Shown here: piece after piece, positions 37,958 to 46,800 of the stretch | Position numbering within the stretch: position 1 is the first letter of the stretch | How the letters are laid out: each line of letters begins with the position of its first letter | NCBI GenBank assembly: GCA_035290965.1 | Contig: DATDTD010000067.1 | Location: 1 to 57,138 of the forward strand | Direction: 5' to 3' | Length of the DNA: 57,138 nucleotides | From: JAGVNX01 sp035290965 | GTDB taxonomy: Archaea; Iainarchaeota; Iainarchaeia; Iainarchaeales; GCA-2688035 | Program-made: the position numbers and the translations under genes | The notes under the pieces: model-generated | What the model saw: only the letters and a program-made list of their open reading frames with translations | Told to the model about the DNA's origin: nothing | The model's database searches: none

Positions 37958-37984
37958 TCAACCTCATGCTTATTAATCGGTTGA
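37958..37984 (+). promoter_or_regulatory. 27-bp operator/promoter module, copy 2
   Basis: TCAACC and GGTTGA form a perfect 6-bp inverted repeat flanking a 15-bp centre with TTATTAATC. It precedes the PepSY/giant-protein operon. A second TATA-like TGTTATATATAC lies at 37991-38002. Confidence 0.6.
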
Positions 37985-38027
37985 AAGGCGTGTTATATAT
38001 ACATCAATTTTCGGTTGGGGAAATTCT

Positions 38028-38837
38028 TTGGGGTTCAAAAAAAGAATCTTCATGCTCATTGCAATTGCCGCTCTCTTTCTATTAGCAAACAGCGTGAAGG
38101 CGCTGGATGAAAACAAGCCAACGGGTGGAGGAATTCTTGAAACAACAACAAGAAACCCGACAACAGAACCTAACGTTGGAATAGTAACAGGAAACCCTAA
38201 TTTTGAATTGCCGGAAGTTTCCGCAAGAGCATGGCCTGGTGACAGTTATTATACAGACCCAAGCACAATCACAATAACAACTCCGCCAGAATCAGTTACT
38301 GATCCAAACAAGGAAGACTACAATCCCGACGACTTTTATGTTTATAATCCCAATGAAAAGCCGGCAGTGGCAGAGCAACGCACTGATTGGGGCACTTTGC
38401 CGGAAAATTGTGCACAAAACAATGAAGGCAGAACATTGTGCAATAATTCCGATGGCAGTGTTGCGGTTGTCTCTGTTCAGGGCACTGCCGCTGTTAATAG
38501 CGGGCCTGCAAAAGAAAACCCTATTTCCAGCGCCTTGCCTGGGGAAAAGACACTCATTTCCGATAATAATCCGGTTGAGGAAAAAACTGTTTCTGTCAGC
38601 ATTCTGCCTGAAAATGCAAAACAGATTGTTGAAGATAGCTTGGGCGCATCGCAGGTAAAAAAGGTCGAATTGGATTTCATTGAACAAAAGCCGGTTTATA
38701 AAATTCAGAGTTCAAAACAAACAATGCTTTTCGGCTTTATTCCAATCCAAATGCAAATCAACACACAAATAAACGCGCAGAATGGCGAAATCGAAAAAAT
38801 AGAAAAGCCATGGTGGAGCATTTTTACGGGCGGCTAA
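38028..38837 (+). CDS. Secreted protein with shared N-terminal module and PepSY-like C-terminus
   Basis: A 269-residue secreted protein. A signal peptide KKRIFMLIAIAALFLLANSVKA is followed by a module (about residues 40-120) with PNFELPEVSARAWPGDSYY, DPNKEDYNPDDF and EKPAVAEQRTD patches that recur in the next, giant protein. After a linker the C-terminal 80 residues (AKQIVEDSLGASQVKKVELDF, PVYKIQSS, INAQNGEIEKIEKPWW) match the A-x-x-I ... Y-x-V ... D-x-x-x-G-x-I pattern of PepSY domains, which often inhibit or chaperone secreted proteases. TTG 38028 is the start. It lies 1 nt before the giant gene. Confidence 0.65.
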   Translation: MGFKKRIFMLIAIAALFLLANSVKALDENKPTGGGILETTTRNPTTEPNVGIVTGNPNFELPEVSARAWPGDSYYTDPSTITITTPPESVTDPNKEDYNPDDFYVYNPNEKPAVAEQRTDWGTLPENCAQNNEGRTLCNNSDGSVAVVSVQGTAAVNSGPAKENPISSALPGEKTLISDNNPVEEKTVSVSILPENAKQIVEDSLGASQVKKVELDFIEQKPVYKIQSSKQTMLFGFIPIQMQINTQINAQNGEIEKIEKPWWSIFTGG

Positions 38838-38838
38838 A

Positions 38839-41800
38839 ATGCAAAACAACTGCAGAATAACGGCGTTGGCAATAATTGCAGTTCTTGTTTTTCTTATTGC
38901 GGGCGCTGTATTCGCCTTTGCAATTCCAAAAACAGGCGGAAGCACTGATTTTAATTCAGAAGCACTTCTCCTGAACTATATTAATCCAAATCCAACAGGC
39001 GGAGCAATAGTTGAAAACAGCAGCGAACCTCCAAAAACAGAGCCAAACTTTGAACTCCCCGCAATTTCTGCCACGGCAAACAAGGGAGAAACTTTTCCAG
39101 CAGACCCAAACATGATTATAACAACAACTCAAACAGAATCAACAAACGACCCGACAAAAGCAGATTATAACCCGGATGACTTTGCTTACAAAGCAAATTT
39201 GTTTGAAAAAAAACCAGTAATTGAAGCAAGAACAGACGGCAATGCAATTGATTCAAGCCAGATTGTTACTGAAGACATTATTGTTCCTGCTGAAGCCGAT
39301 TCCTGCGGAGCAACAACAGAGGATTTGTACAATTATATTTACCGCGCGTTCATAGAAAGCCCAGGAGACACTGACTGGTATCGCGGCTATAAAGCAGGCA
39401 CAAACACTCTGCGGTTTATACTTGTGCCACCCTACAACAGGGATTATGACATTGAAATTTATGACAATTGCGGAAGCTCTTATGTGCAAAAATGCACTTC
39501 AGGCACTGGGGTAATAGAAAACTGCCTTGCAACCGTAAGCAATGATTTTTATGTAAGGGTTTATGGTTACAACGGCGCATACAGTGCCAGTGCACTATAC
39601 AAAATTACTGCAAAAGATTCCGGAACAGTTAATGCAGGCATGTTCCCCGGAACTCCTTCAAAAACTTCTTTTTTATGCAATGATACAATAAGAATCAACA
39701 ACATAGGAATAACAAACCTGAATTCCGGTACAATGTACTATTATTTTTACCACGACTTATACACGCCAAGCAATAATTATTACACAGAATACAACACAGG
39801 CAATGAATATTATTCGCTTCCCCCAACAACTTCTATACCCTGGTTGACAAACTTCTATCCGCCTGGCAACGGCTGGACAGAAAACGGAATATATATTGCA
39901 AGGGCATTCATGATTTATTGGACTGGAACAAACATTCAGGCAACAAGCGTTAAAACTTATCCTAATGTTTCCTGTGAAAGAGGCTCAATAGAAGGCTATA
40001 ATGGCACTCCAATAAAATCCTCTTTTGCATGCAACGAACAAATCCAGTCAACAAACCATGCTTTCAAAAACACAAGCAATTTTTACAGTTTCAATTACAC
40101 AGTTTACAACGAACTTAGAGACCCGAACAACAATTTTGTTGCCTCGAGCAGCCTGGCAAACCAAACACTTTCTCCAGAAGAACAAAAATCTTATCTTATT
40201 ACATATTACCCTGCAACAAACGGCTGGCCAATGCCTGGAACTTACACTGTAAAAAGCTGGGCAACAGGAACATTCACATACGGCAGAAGCACAACTGCTT
40301 ACAGCTATGCTTATCCCTATGTTCCGACTGCACCATGCAGCACCTGCGCAGACGAATGTTCTGCAGGAGCAACAAGGTGCCTTGGAAACGCATCTCAAAC
40401 ATGCGGAAACTATGATTCTGACTCCTGCAGGGAATGGGGAAACAACCAGGATTGCGGAGCCACAACTTACGGAAGCCCTTATTGTTACAACGGAGATGTT
40501 TACAAAGACAGAACAGACAGGGGCTGTTCGGGAAGCTCCTGCTTTACAAGCGCGCCGACAAGGGAAATTGTCCAGGACTGCGGAACACAAACCTGTTCAA
40601 ACGGTTCCTGCGATACCTGCACTCCGCACAAAAATTATTACTGCGCCAACGTTCTTGGAAACAAAGACGTATACTGGTTTAATTCCTGCGGACAAAGAGA
40701 AGAAATAAAAGAAGACTGCAGGCTTTCCTGCGTTGAAGGCGTTTCAACCTGCGACAGCAGCTGCTTAGGAAGCTTTACAGTTTGGGCAAAAAACAAATAC
40801 AACACTCCACTTGTAAACGCAACAGTTTCCTTCGACGGAGGCTATGGACAGGGAGAAAAATTCGCAGGAACAACAGGAACAGATGGAAGATTGACCTTTG
40901 GGGACATCCAACCAGGAACGTGCCCAACCGGCAGAGTATACTCAATAAAAGTCATTTCCGCAGAAGGAACAAACTGCGGAACAAAAAATGCACTCACATG
41001 GTACGAAGCAGACAACACACTAGTAATATTCAACTGTAATCCCGTTTCCTCAAACAACAAAATAACTTTAGGCATAATATCCCAAGGGATATCTGAAGGA
41101 ATAACACAAAGCATATTCGAATTTGGAGAACCAATAATATTTAAGTTCCTGGCAAAGGACTTGTTCCAGAACCCGATTTCCAACGCATTAATAGGAATAA
41201 TCCCAGGATACGATGCGAGCAAAACAGGCACTGGAATAACAAACTCAACAGGAAACGCTTCATACACATACGCCCAAACCCCGATTGGAACACACAGATA
41301 CAGATTTATTGGCTCCAAAGAAGGATACCAACAAGCAGAAACAGAAAAAATTCTTACAATAAAAGAAAAACGCGGTTACGATTCAGACGGAGACGGACTA
41401 AGCGACGAAATAGAAAAAGCAATCGGAACAAACCCCAATGATCCAAACTCGAACTTGGCTTCAATAATCGGAGAAAACGCACCTTCAACCTGCTTCCTAA
41501 CACTGCCATTCGGCACTTTCTCAATCGAACAAAAACAAGAAATAATAAACACAGTCAGTTCAAAAGGAATAACTTCTATTGAAGAAATAAAAAATGCTTC
41601 AATAATGGGCCAACAAATAGAAACACAAAAAACCACATTAAAAAATGCAATCCAAGAAGCCAGTGAAATCCAGTACTTTGCAAAAAAAGACGGTTACGTC
41701 ATAATAACAACAAATGAAAAAACTGGTTCATTAAGCATATATTTCTTACAAGCCTTTTGCGTCGGAATGCTAAAAGGGGTCGCATACGGTTTAGGACAAG

Positions 41801-42888
41801 GAATCACAGACGACGCGGCACTAATAACTGCAGGATATTTTTATGCAACAAACCTAGATGAACTGCAAGAAGCAATGAACCAAGCCCAAAACCAGCTATT
41901 ATTGTACTACGCCGCATGCACATACTTCTATCCACAACAAGGCAAGTTTCCGCCAGAATGCCAAAACGACATAGTGGGAATGTTTCCAATATTCAGTGAC
42001 CTCGTATTAAAATCAGCAAGCGACGTATTCCTCTTTGCAGACACACAGGCAAACACACAATACAAACAAGACTTTCTAGACAGAGCCTCGTTTGACAGCG
42101 GCTTCTTCGCAGGGTATACCGGCACATACTTCTTAGAACAAATAGTAACACTAAAAGGGGTAGAACTGGCAGGAAAGGAAACTATAAAAATAGGCGGAAA
42201 ATTAGTATTAAGATTTGGCGGACCAGCCGCAAAAGGAATAATGGCTTTGGATGGCTGGCAAGCGATTGCCGGAAAAATTGAACCAATCGCCATAAAATTA
42301 GAAGGTGTTATAGACAACAGCACAATTAGAAGTATTACAGACAGTGCGCTAAAATCAAGAGTCGGAAAGGCCATTCTAAAAAATTGGACAAAAGAAGAAA
42401 CAGAAGGATTTGTGCGATTCGTGGCAAAATCTGAAGAAAAACAAGGAGACGCAATAATGTACGCAATGAAACAAAGCGGCGAATGGACAGACAATATGGC
42501 AAAAGAAGCAGTAAAAATAGACGGGCAAGGAAATCTAATAAACTTCGAAAAAGCAAAACTCATTCCAAACTCTGGAAAAAACGCGGACGCTTTTTTTAGA
42601 ATAAATAATAACGAATTTTGGATAGACTCTACAGAAATTCAAAATCCACTAGAAAGTGAACAAAGTTTGTTCAGCAAATTAACATCAATTGATAGAGCAA
42701 AAAAGTTCGAAGGATTAGGAGTAAGCGGCGAAGGAATTCAAGTAATCAAATTATCAAAAGGAACTACGTTAAAATCAAACCAAATTATCTCAACGATTGA
42801 AGAAGCCCTTCCACAAATGATTGGAACAAAAAAGGTTATAGTTTATGATACTGTTAAAGACTTAACATTTATAGCAACACGGAGGTAA
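38839..42888 (+). CDS. Giant modular secreted protein, candidate polymorphic toxin
   Basis: A 1349-residue secreted protein. Order: signal/anchor helix (about residues 8-28); module shared with the upstream gene (about 60-140, FELPAISATANKGETF, DYNPDDF); a PPC-like beta domain (about 150-260); two related Ig-like domains starting near GMFPGTPSKTSFLC and GYNGTPIKSSFAC; a Cys-rich region (about 495-640); carboxypeptidase-regulatory-like domains (about 645-840); a Ca-binding DSDGDGLSDEIEKAIGTNP repeat (about 848); hydrophobic Gly/Ala-rich helices (about 960-1150); and a compact charged C-terminal domain (about 1190-1349). This layout, delivery modules, pretoxin-like helices and a variable tip followed by a small gene, is that of polymorphic toxins. 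The tip family is not recognised. Confidence 0.7.
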   Translation: MQNNCRITALAIIAVLVFLIAGAVFAFAIPKTGGSTDFNSEALLLNYINPNPTGGAIVENSSEPPKTEPNFELPAISATANKGETFPADPNMIITTTQTESTNDPTKADYNPDDFAYKANLFEKKPVIEARTDGNAIDSSQIVTEDIIVPAEADSCGATTEDLYNYIYRAFIESPGDTDWYRGYKAGTNTLRFILVPPYNRDYDIEIYDNCGSSYVQKCTSGTGVIENCLATVSNDFYVRVYGYNGAYSASALYKITAKDSGTVNAGMFPGTPSKTSFLCNDTIRINNIGITNLNSGTMYYYFYHDLYTPSNNYYTEYNTGNEYYSLPPTTSIPWLTNFYPPGNGWTENGIYIARAFMIYWTGTNIQATSVKTYPNVSCERGSIEGYNGTPIKSSFACNEQIQSTNHAFKNTSNFYSFNYTVYNELRDPNNNFVASSSLANQTLSPEEQKSYLITYYPATNGWPMPGTYTVKSWATGTFTYGRSTTAYSYAYPYVPTAPCSTCADECSAGATRCLGNASQTCGNYDSDSCREWGNNQDCGATTYGSPYCYNGDVYKDRTDRGCSGSSCFTSAPTREIVQDCGTQTCSNGSCDTCTPHKNYYCANVLGNKDVYWFNSCGQREEIKEDCRLSCVEGVSTCDSSCLGSFTVWAKNKYNTPLVNATVSFDGGYGQGEKFAGTTGTDGRLTFGDIQPGTCPTGRVYSIKVISAEGTNCGTKNALTWYEADNTLVIFNCNPVSSNNKITLGIISQGISEGITQSIFEFGEPIIFKFLAKDLFQNPISNALIGIIPGYDASKTGTGITNSTGNASYTYAQTPIGTHRYRFIGSKEGYQQAETEKILTIKEKRGYDSDGDGLSDEIEKAIGTNPNDPNSNLASIIGENAPSTCFLTLPFGTFSIEQKQEIINTVSSKGITSIEEIKNASIMGQQIETQKTTLKNAIQEASEIQYFAKKDGYVIITTNEKTGSLSIYFLQAFCVGMLKGVAYGLGQGITDDAALITAGYFYATNLDELQEAMNQAQNQLLLYYAACTYFYPQQGKFPPECQNDIVGMFPIFSDLVLKSASDVFLFADTQANTQYKQDFLDRASFDSGFFAGYTGTYFLEQIVTLKGVELAGKETIKIGGKLVLRFGGPAAKGIMALDGWQAIAGKIEPIAIKLEGVIDNSTIRSITDSALKSRVGKAILKNWTKEETEGFVRFVAKSEEKQGDAIMYAMKQSGEWTDNMAKEAVKIDGQGNLINFEKAKLIPNSGKNADAFFRINNNEFWIDSTEIQNPLESEQSLFSKLTSIDRAKKFEGLGVSGEGIQVIKLSKGTTLKSNQIISTIEEALPQMIGTKKVIVYDTVKDLTFIATRR

Positions 42889-42892
42889 TAAA

Positions 42893-43357
42893 ATGACCAT
42901 CGGATTGGGGCAAAGTCGGGTGCTAAAAGAAGCCAGATTTGAAATTACAAAAAACGGCGAAGTTACGGGCTTTCTTGATTTAGTTAGCAAACCAGAAAGA
43001 ATATTTTTGGACGGAAAAATCGAGTATTTCAATGATGAAACTTTAGAAGAAATAAAAAATAAACAAAAATTTCCAATAATAATTCATTTCAGAATCAAGA
43101 AACCTCTGACTGAAGACCAAATAATACCCACCGGCAATGCAAATGAAACACGAACAGCAAAGGAATACCTAACATATTTCAATGGCAACCAAAAAATAGG
43201 CAAACGCATATCCTTGGGCGCAAGCAAGATCTTTCTTAATACCGAAACAAGCAGCAAACCATTTGGTGATTTGTGGCGATTTGGAGCAGAATTGTCAGAA
43301 ATGGCAATTCTTGAAGCTAAAAATGTTCCCGGCTTAAAGGATGTGAAAAATGCATGA
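42893..43357 (+). CDS. Small cytoplasmic protein in the immunity position
   Basis: A 154-residue soluble protein without signal peptide or membrane segment. Its ATG is 4 nt after the giant protein's stop, and its GGAGGT ribosome site lies inside the last codons of that gene, so the two are tightly coupled. Alternating strands (ARFEITKNGEVTGFLDLVS, KFPIIIHFRIKK) and C-terminal helices suggest an alpha/beta fold. No known immunity family is recognised; the role is inferred only from position and size. Its stop overlaps the RDD gene by ATGA. Confidence 0.6.
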   Translation: MTIGLGQSRVLKEARFEITKNGEVTGFLDLVSKPERIFLDGKIEYFNDETLEEIKNKQKFPIIIHFRIKKPLTEDQIIPTGNANETRTAKEYLTYFNGNQKIGKRISLGASKIFLNTETSSKPFGDLWRFGAELSEMAILEAKNVPGLKDVKNA

Positions 43358-43812
43358 TTCAAAACTTTGAGTTTGCCGGTTTTTGGGACAGGTTTGTCGC
43401 GAGAATAATTGACAGCATTGTAATGTTTGTCTTGTCAATCGTAATAGGAATTATTGTTTGGACATTCGGCCTGTTAATTGTCATTCTAATAATTCCTTCC
43501 CCGGAAAACACGCTTTTTGCAGTAGGATGCGGTTTTCTTGCTTTTCTATTCTCGCTGATTATCGGACCGTCAATATATACAATTGTTCTGCACAAAAAAT
43601 ACGGGCAAACAATCGGCAAAAAAGCGCTTGAAATAAAAGTCATTAAAACAAACGGCAAACCGCTAAACTGGAAAACCGCAATTATCAGAGAACTCGCAGA
43701 CGTAATAAACGCCATAATTGTGCTCACCTACCTGATAATAGTCTTTGATTCAAAAAAACAAGGACTGCACGACAAAATAGCGGACACAGTTGTTGTAAGG
43801 GTGAAAAAATGA
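43354..43812 (+). CDS. RDD-family integral membrane protein
   Basis: A 152-residue protein with the RDD features: FAGFWDRFVARIIDSIVMFVLSIVIG (Arg and Asp pair in the first helix, about residues 7-32), a second hydrophobic pair (about 38-75), KYGQTIGKKALEIKVIKTNGKPLNWKTAIIRE (about 85-116), then the last helix and LHDKIADTVVV. The family is poorly characterised; some members are transport- or antiport-associated. It overlaps both neighbours by ATGA, so it is an integral part of the operon and could take part in export or membrane protection. Confidence 0.85.
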   Translation: MIQNFEFAGFWDRFVARIIDSIVMFVLSIVIGIIVWTFGLLIVILIIPSPENTLFAVGCGFLAFLFSLIIGPSIYTIVLHKKYGQTIGKKALEIKVIKTNGKPLNWKTAIIRELADVINAIIVLTYLIIVFDSKKQGLHDKIADTVVVRVKK

Positions 43813-46800
43813 ACAATCTTTCCAAAATCGCTTTGCTTTTGCTGATGCTGTTCCTCCTGTTCGGAGCAGCTTCTGCCTTTTCTCCTTCAAATGCAGAACA
43901 GAAATTAAAGCATGGCTTGCTTGAAAGGGCGCTTGCTGCGAGAAGCATTGAAACCAGTGGGCATACAAGCGCAGTTGAAAAGGTTTTGGTGCAGGTTAGT
44001 TCCGAACAAAAAACACAGGAAGTTTCTGACAAAATCCAGTCATTGGGAGCACAAAACACGCTGAAAAAAATCGGCAAAACAATAATCGCAGAAATGCCGC
44101 TCGCGAGATTATTGGAAACAGCAGATATGAACGGCGTTGAAAGCATTTGGCCTGATTTGGAAGTAAGTGCAATGGACGAAGGCGCATTGCAGCAGATAAA
44201 CGCAAAACAATCATGGGACTTAAGTTACAAGGGAGACGGAATAAAAATCGCTGTTCTTGATACGGGGATAGATGAAACACACCCTGCACTTGTGGAAAAA
44301 GTTGTTGCTTCTGCAAATTTTTCTGGTTCTGCAACAACAAGCGATCTGCAGGGGCACGGAACTCATGTAGCGGGAATAATTTCAGGTTATGGGGACACAA
44401 ATGGAGTTGCCCCAAATGCACAATTATTGAATGCAAAGGTTCTGAATGATTCGGGAAGCGGAACAATTTCAAGCGTAATAGAAGGAATCAGCTGGGCAGT
44501 AGAACAGGGCGCAAATGTGATTAATCTGAGCCTTGGAGCAACAACGCATGAAAACAACACTCCATTGAACCAGGCAGTGAGAGATGCAATTGCACAGGGC
44601 GTAATAGTAGTAATTGCCTCTGGAAACTGCGGAGAATGCGGAAACTGCAATGGCTTTACAGGGGTAACAATGCCGGGAAACACAAAAGAAGCATTGACAG
44701 TCGGAGCAGTTGATTCAACAAACGCGCACGCATGCTTTTCAAGCGGAGAAACACTTGCAGAAGAAATAAAACCCGATGTAGTTGCACCCGGAGTTGGAAT
44801 TGTTTCAAGCCTCCCTAACAATTCCCTTGGAACAAAATCAGGAACATCAATGGCAACTCCCTTTGCAGCGGGAACAATTGCATTATTCCTCCAAAAAAAC
44901 CACGGCCTGACTCCATACCAGGCAAAAAAATGGCTTGAAATAAACTCGCTGGATTTGGGAGCAACAGGAAAAGACAATTTGTTCGGCAGTGGTTTGCTTG
45001 ATGCTTACAAAATTGTTTCAACTGATTTTTCAGGAGTTCCTGATGAAAACGCAATTATTCCTCCCGATGAAAACAGGGTTGATTTTAACATAGGAAACCT
45101 CGGATTTTCATTTACAGGGCCAAGCGTTCTCAACAAAAAGCAGGCAGGAACTTTTACAGTTGAAACCCAGACAAGCGGAAACGCGCTGGGAGTTCTTGAA
45201 CTGCAAAAAGACACTACAGTTGAATTTGTTGTTTTCGACGAATTCGGAAATCCTGTTGACAGGCAAGCAGTCGGCCCCAAATACCTGGATGAATTTATTC
45301 CCGGAGTTTTCAATTATGACTGGAACAGCGAAAGAACGGGAAATTTTACTGTGCAGGCAATTGCCTATGTCGAAGGGCAGGAAACAGGCGTTTTTTCAAA
45401 CGAGCAAAACATAAAAACAGCGACTGCGGAAAAAAACGTCCGGGTTACTGTTCCAAATGACCTGGTTTCAATACAAAACTTTTCTGTTCCCGAAACAATC
45501 CAGAAAGGCGGAACCGCAAGCTTTTCAGTTGATTTGCAGGCAAACAATTTGCTGCAGAGCCTCTCTGCAGAAGATTTTTCTTACAGGGCGCAGATACAAA
45601 TCTGCGCAAACACTGATTTGAGCGCAGGGCAGTTAATCTGGCTGAAAAACATTAATTTCTCACAGATGCAGGTTCAAAGCGATTTGCGCGATGTTCGCGT
45701 TTTCAATGCAGAAACAGGAACAGAATTGCAGAGAAAAATAGAGGGAACCGGAACAAGCACTGACGGAAATGTTTTCTTTGCAATTGACAATCCAATTGCA
45801 AACGGAAATTGTATAAACACAACTTATTATTTGTATTATTCAAATGCTTCTGCCAATGAACCGCTTAATTCTGCTCAAAACTTGGATGATTTTACAAATT
45901 ATGCCAGCGGAACAACAACTCCTTTTGGAAATTGGTTTGAGGATTCTGGACTAACAAAAGGAACAATTGTTGACGATACTATGGATGCTCAACACGCTCA
46001 TTCTATTCATAATTCTATGTTAATACTTGGGATAACCAATATTATTACCGATTATAATCAAAATAGTCCGACCCCTTCTTTTGATACCAATTTGAGGGGA
46101 AGGACTTGGGATTATAATGCTTGGATTTATCCAGGGGATTCTACAACAGCACAAAGTAACCAGATTATTTTAGTAGATTTTAACGCAGACCATTCTACTT
46201 TTGCCGTGGGTGTTAACCTTGAGTGGAATGGAACGAATTTTAGGTATTATAATTCTGTAACAAGCTGGACAAATTTGACATCAAGTTATGATAAGAACCA
46301 ATGGCACAAAATACAGATTACTTATACTTGGTTAAATCCAAATTATCGGGTTTGTATCTATGCAGGAACAGCAACAAATTTGATTAGTACGACTGGTTGT
46401 ACTAGCACAATTAATTCGGGAGATTATGGCAGACCCATTTTACCAGATAGTTGGCGTTTTTCTACAAATGGGGCAACTACTCCTTTTTGGGTTGATGATA
46501 TTGGTTTTTTTGCTCCTTATGAAACAAATATTTCTTTGGGAGCAGCAGAAACATTGGGAGAGCCGGAGCCCCAAAGCTCGGATGTCAATGCTTTTGTCTC
46601 TGTTTTTTTGCGCGATGAAACAGATTCAATTGTCGGCTTTTATGGTTCGGAGGAAAAAAACCTTTTGAAGGACGCAAACAATTTGTTTGAATTTGATGAG
46701 CCCATAAACCTGCCCGCAGGAGATTATAACCTTGAAGCAGTTGTTTTCTTTGAAGACCAGAATATTTCAATCAAAAAGCCATTGAAAATCAGCGCGGAAG

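Noticed and set aside
40025..40708. Alternative forward and reverse frames inside the giant protein's Cys-rich region
   Set aside because: They are shadows of a 1349-codon frame with consistent domain content.
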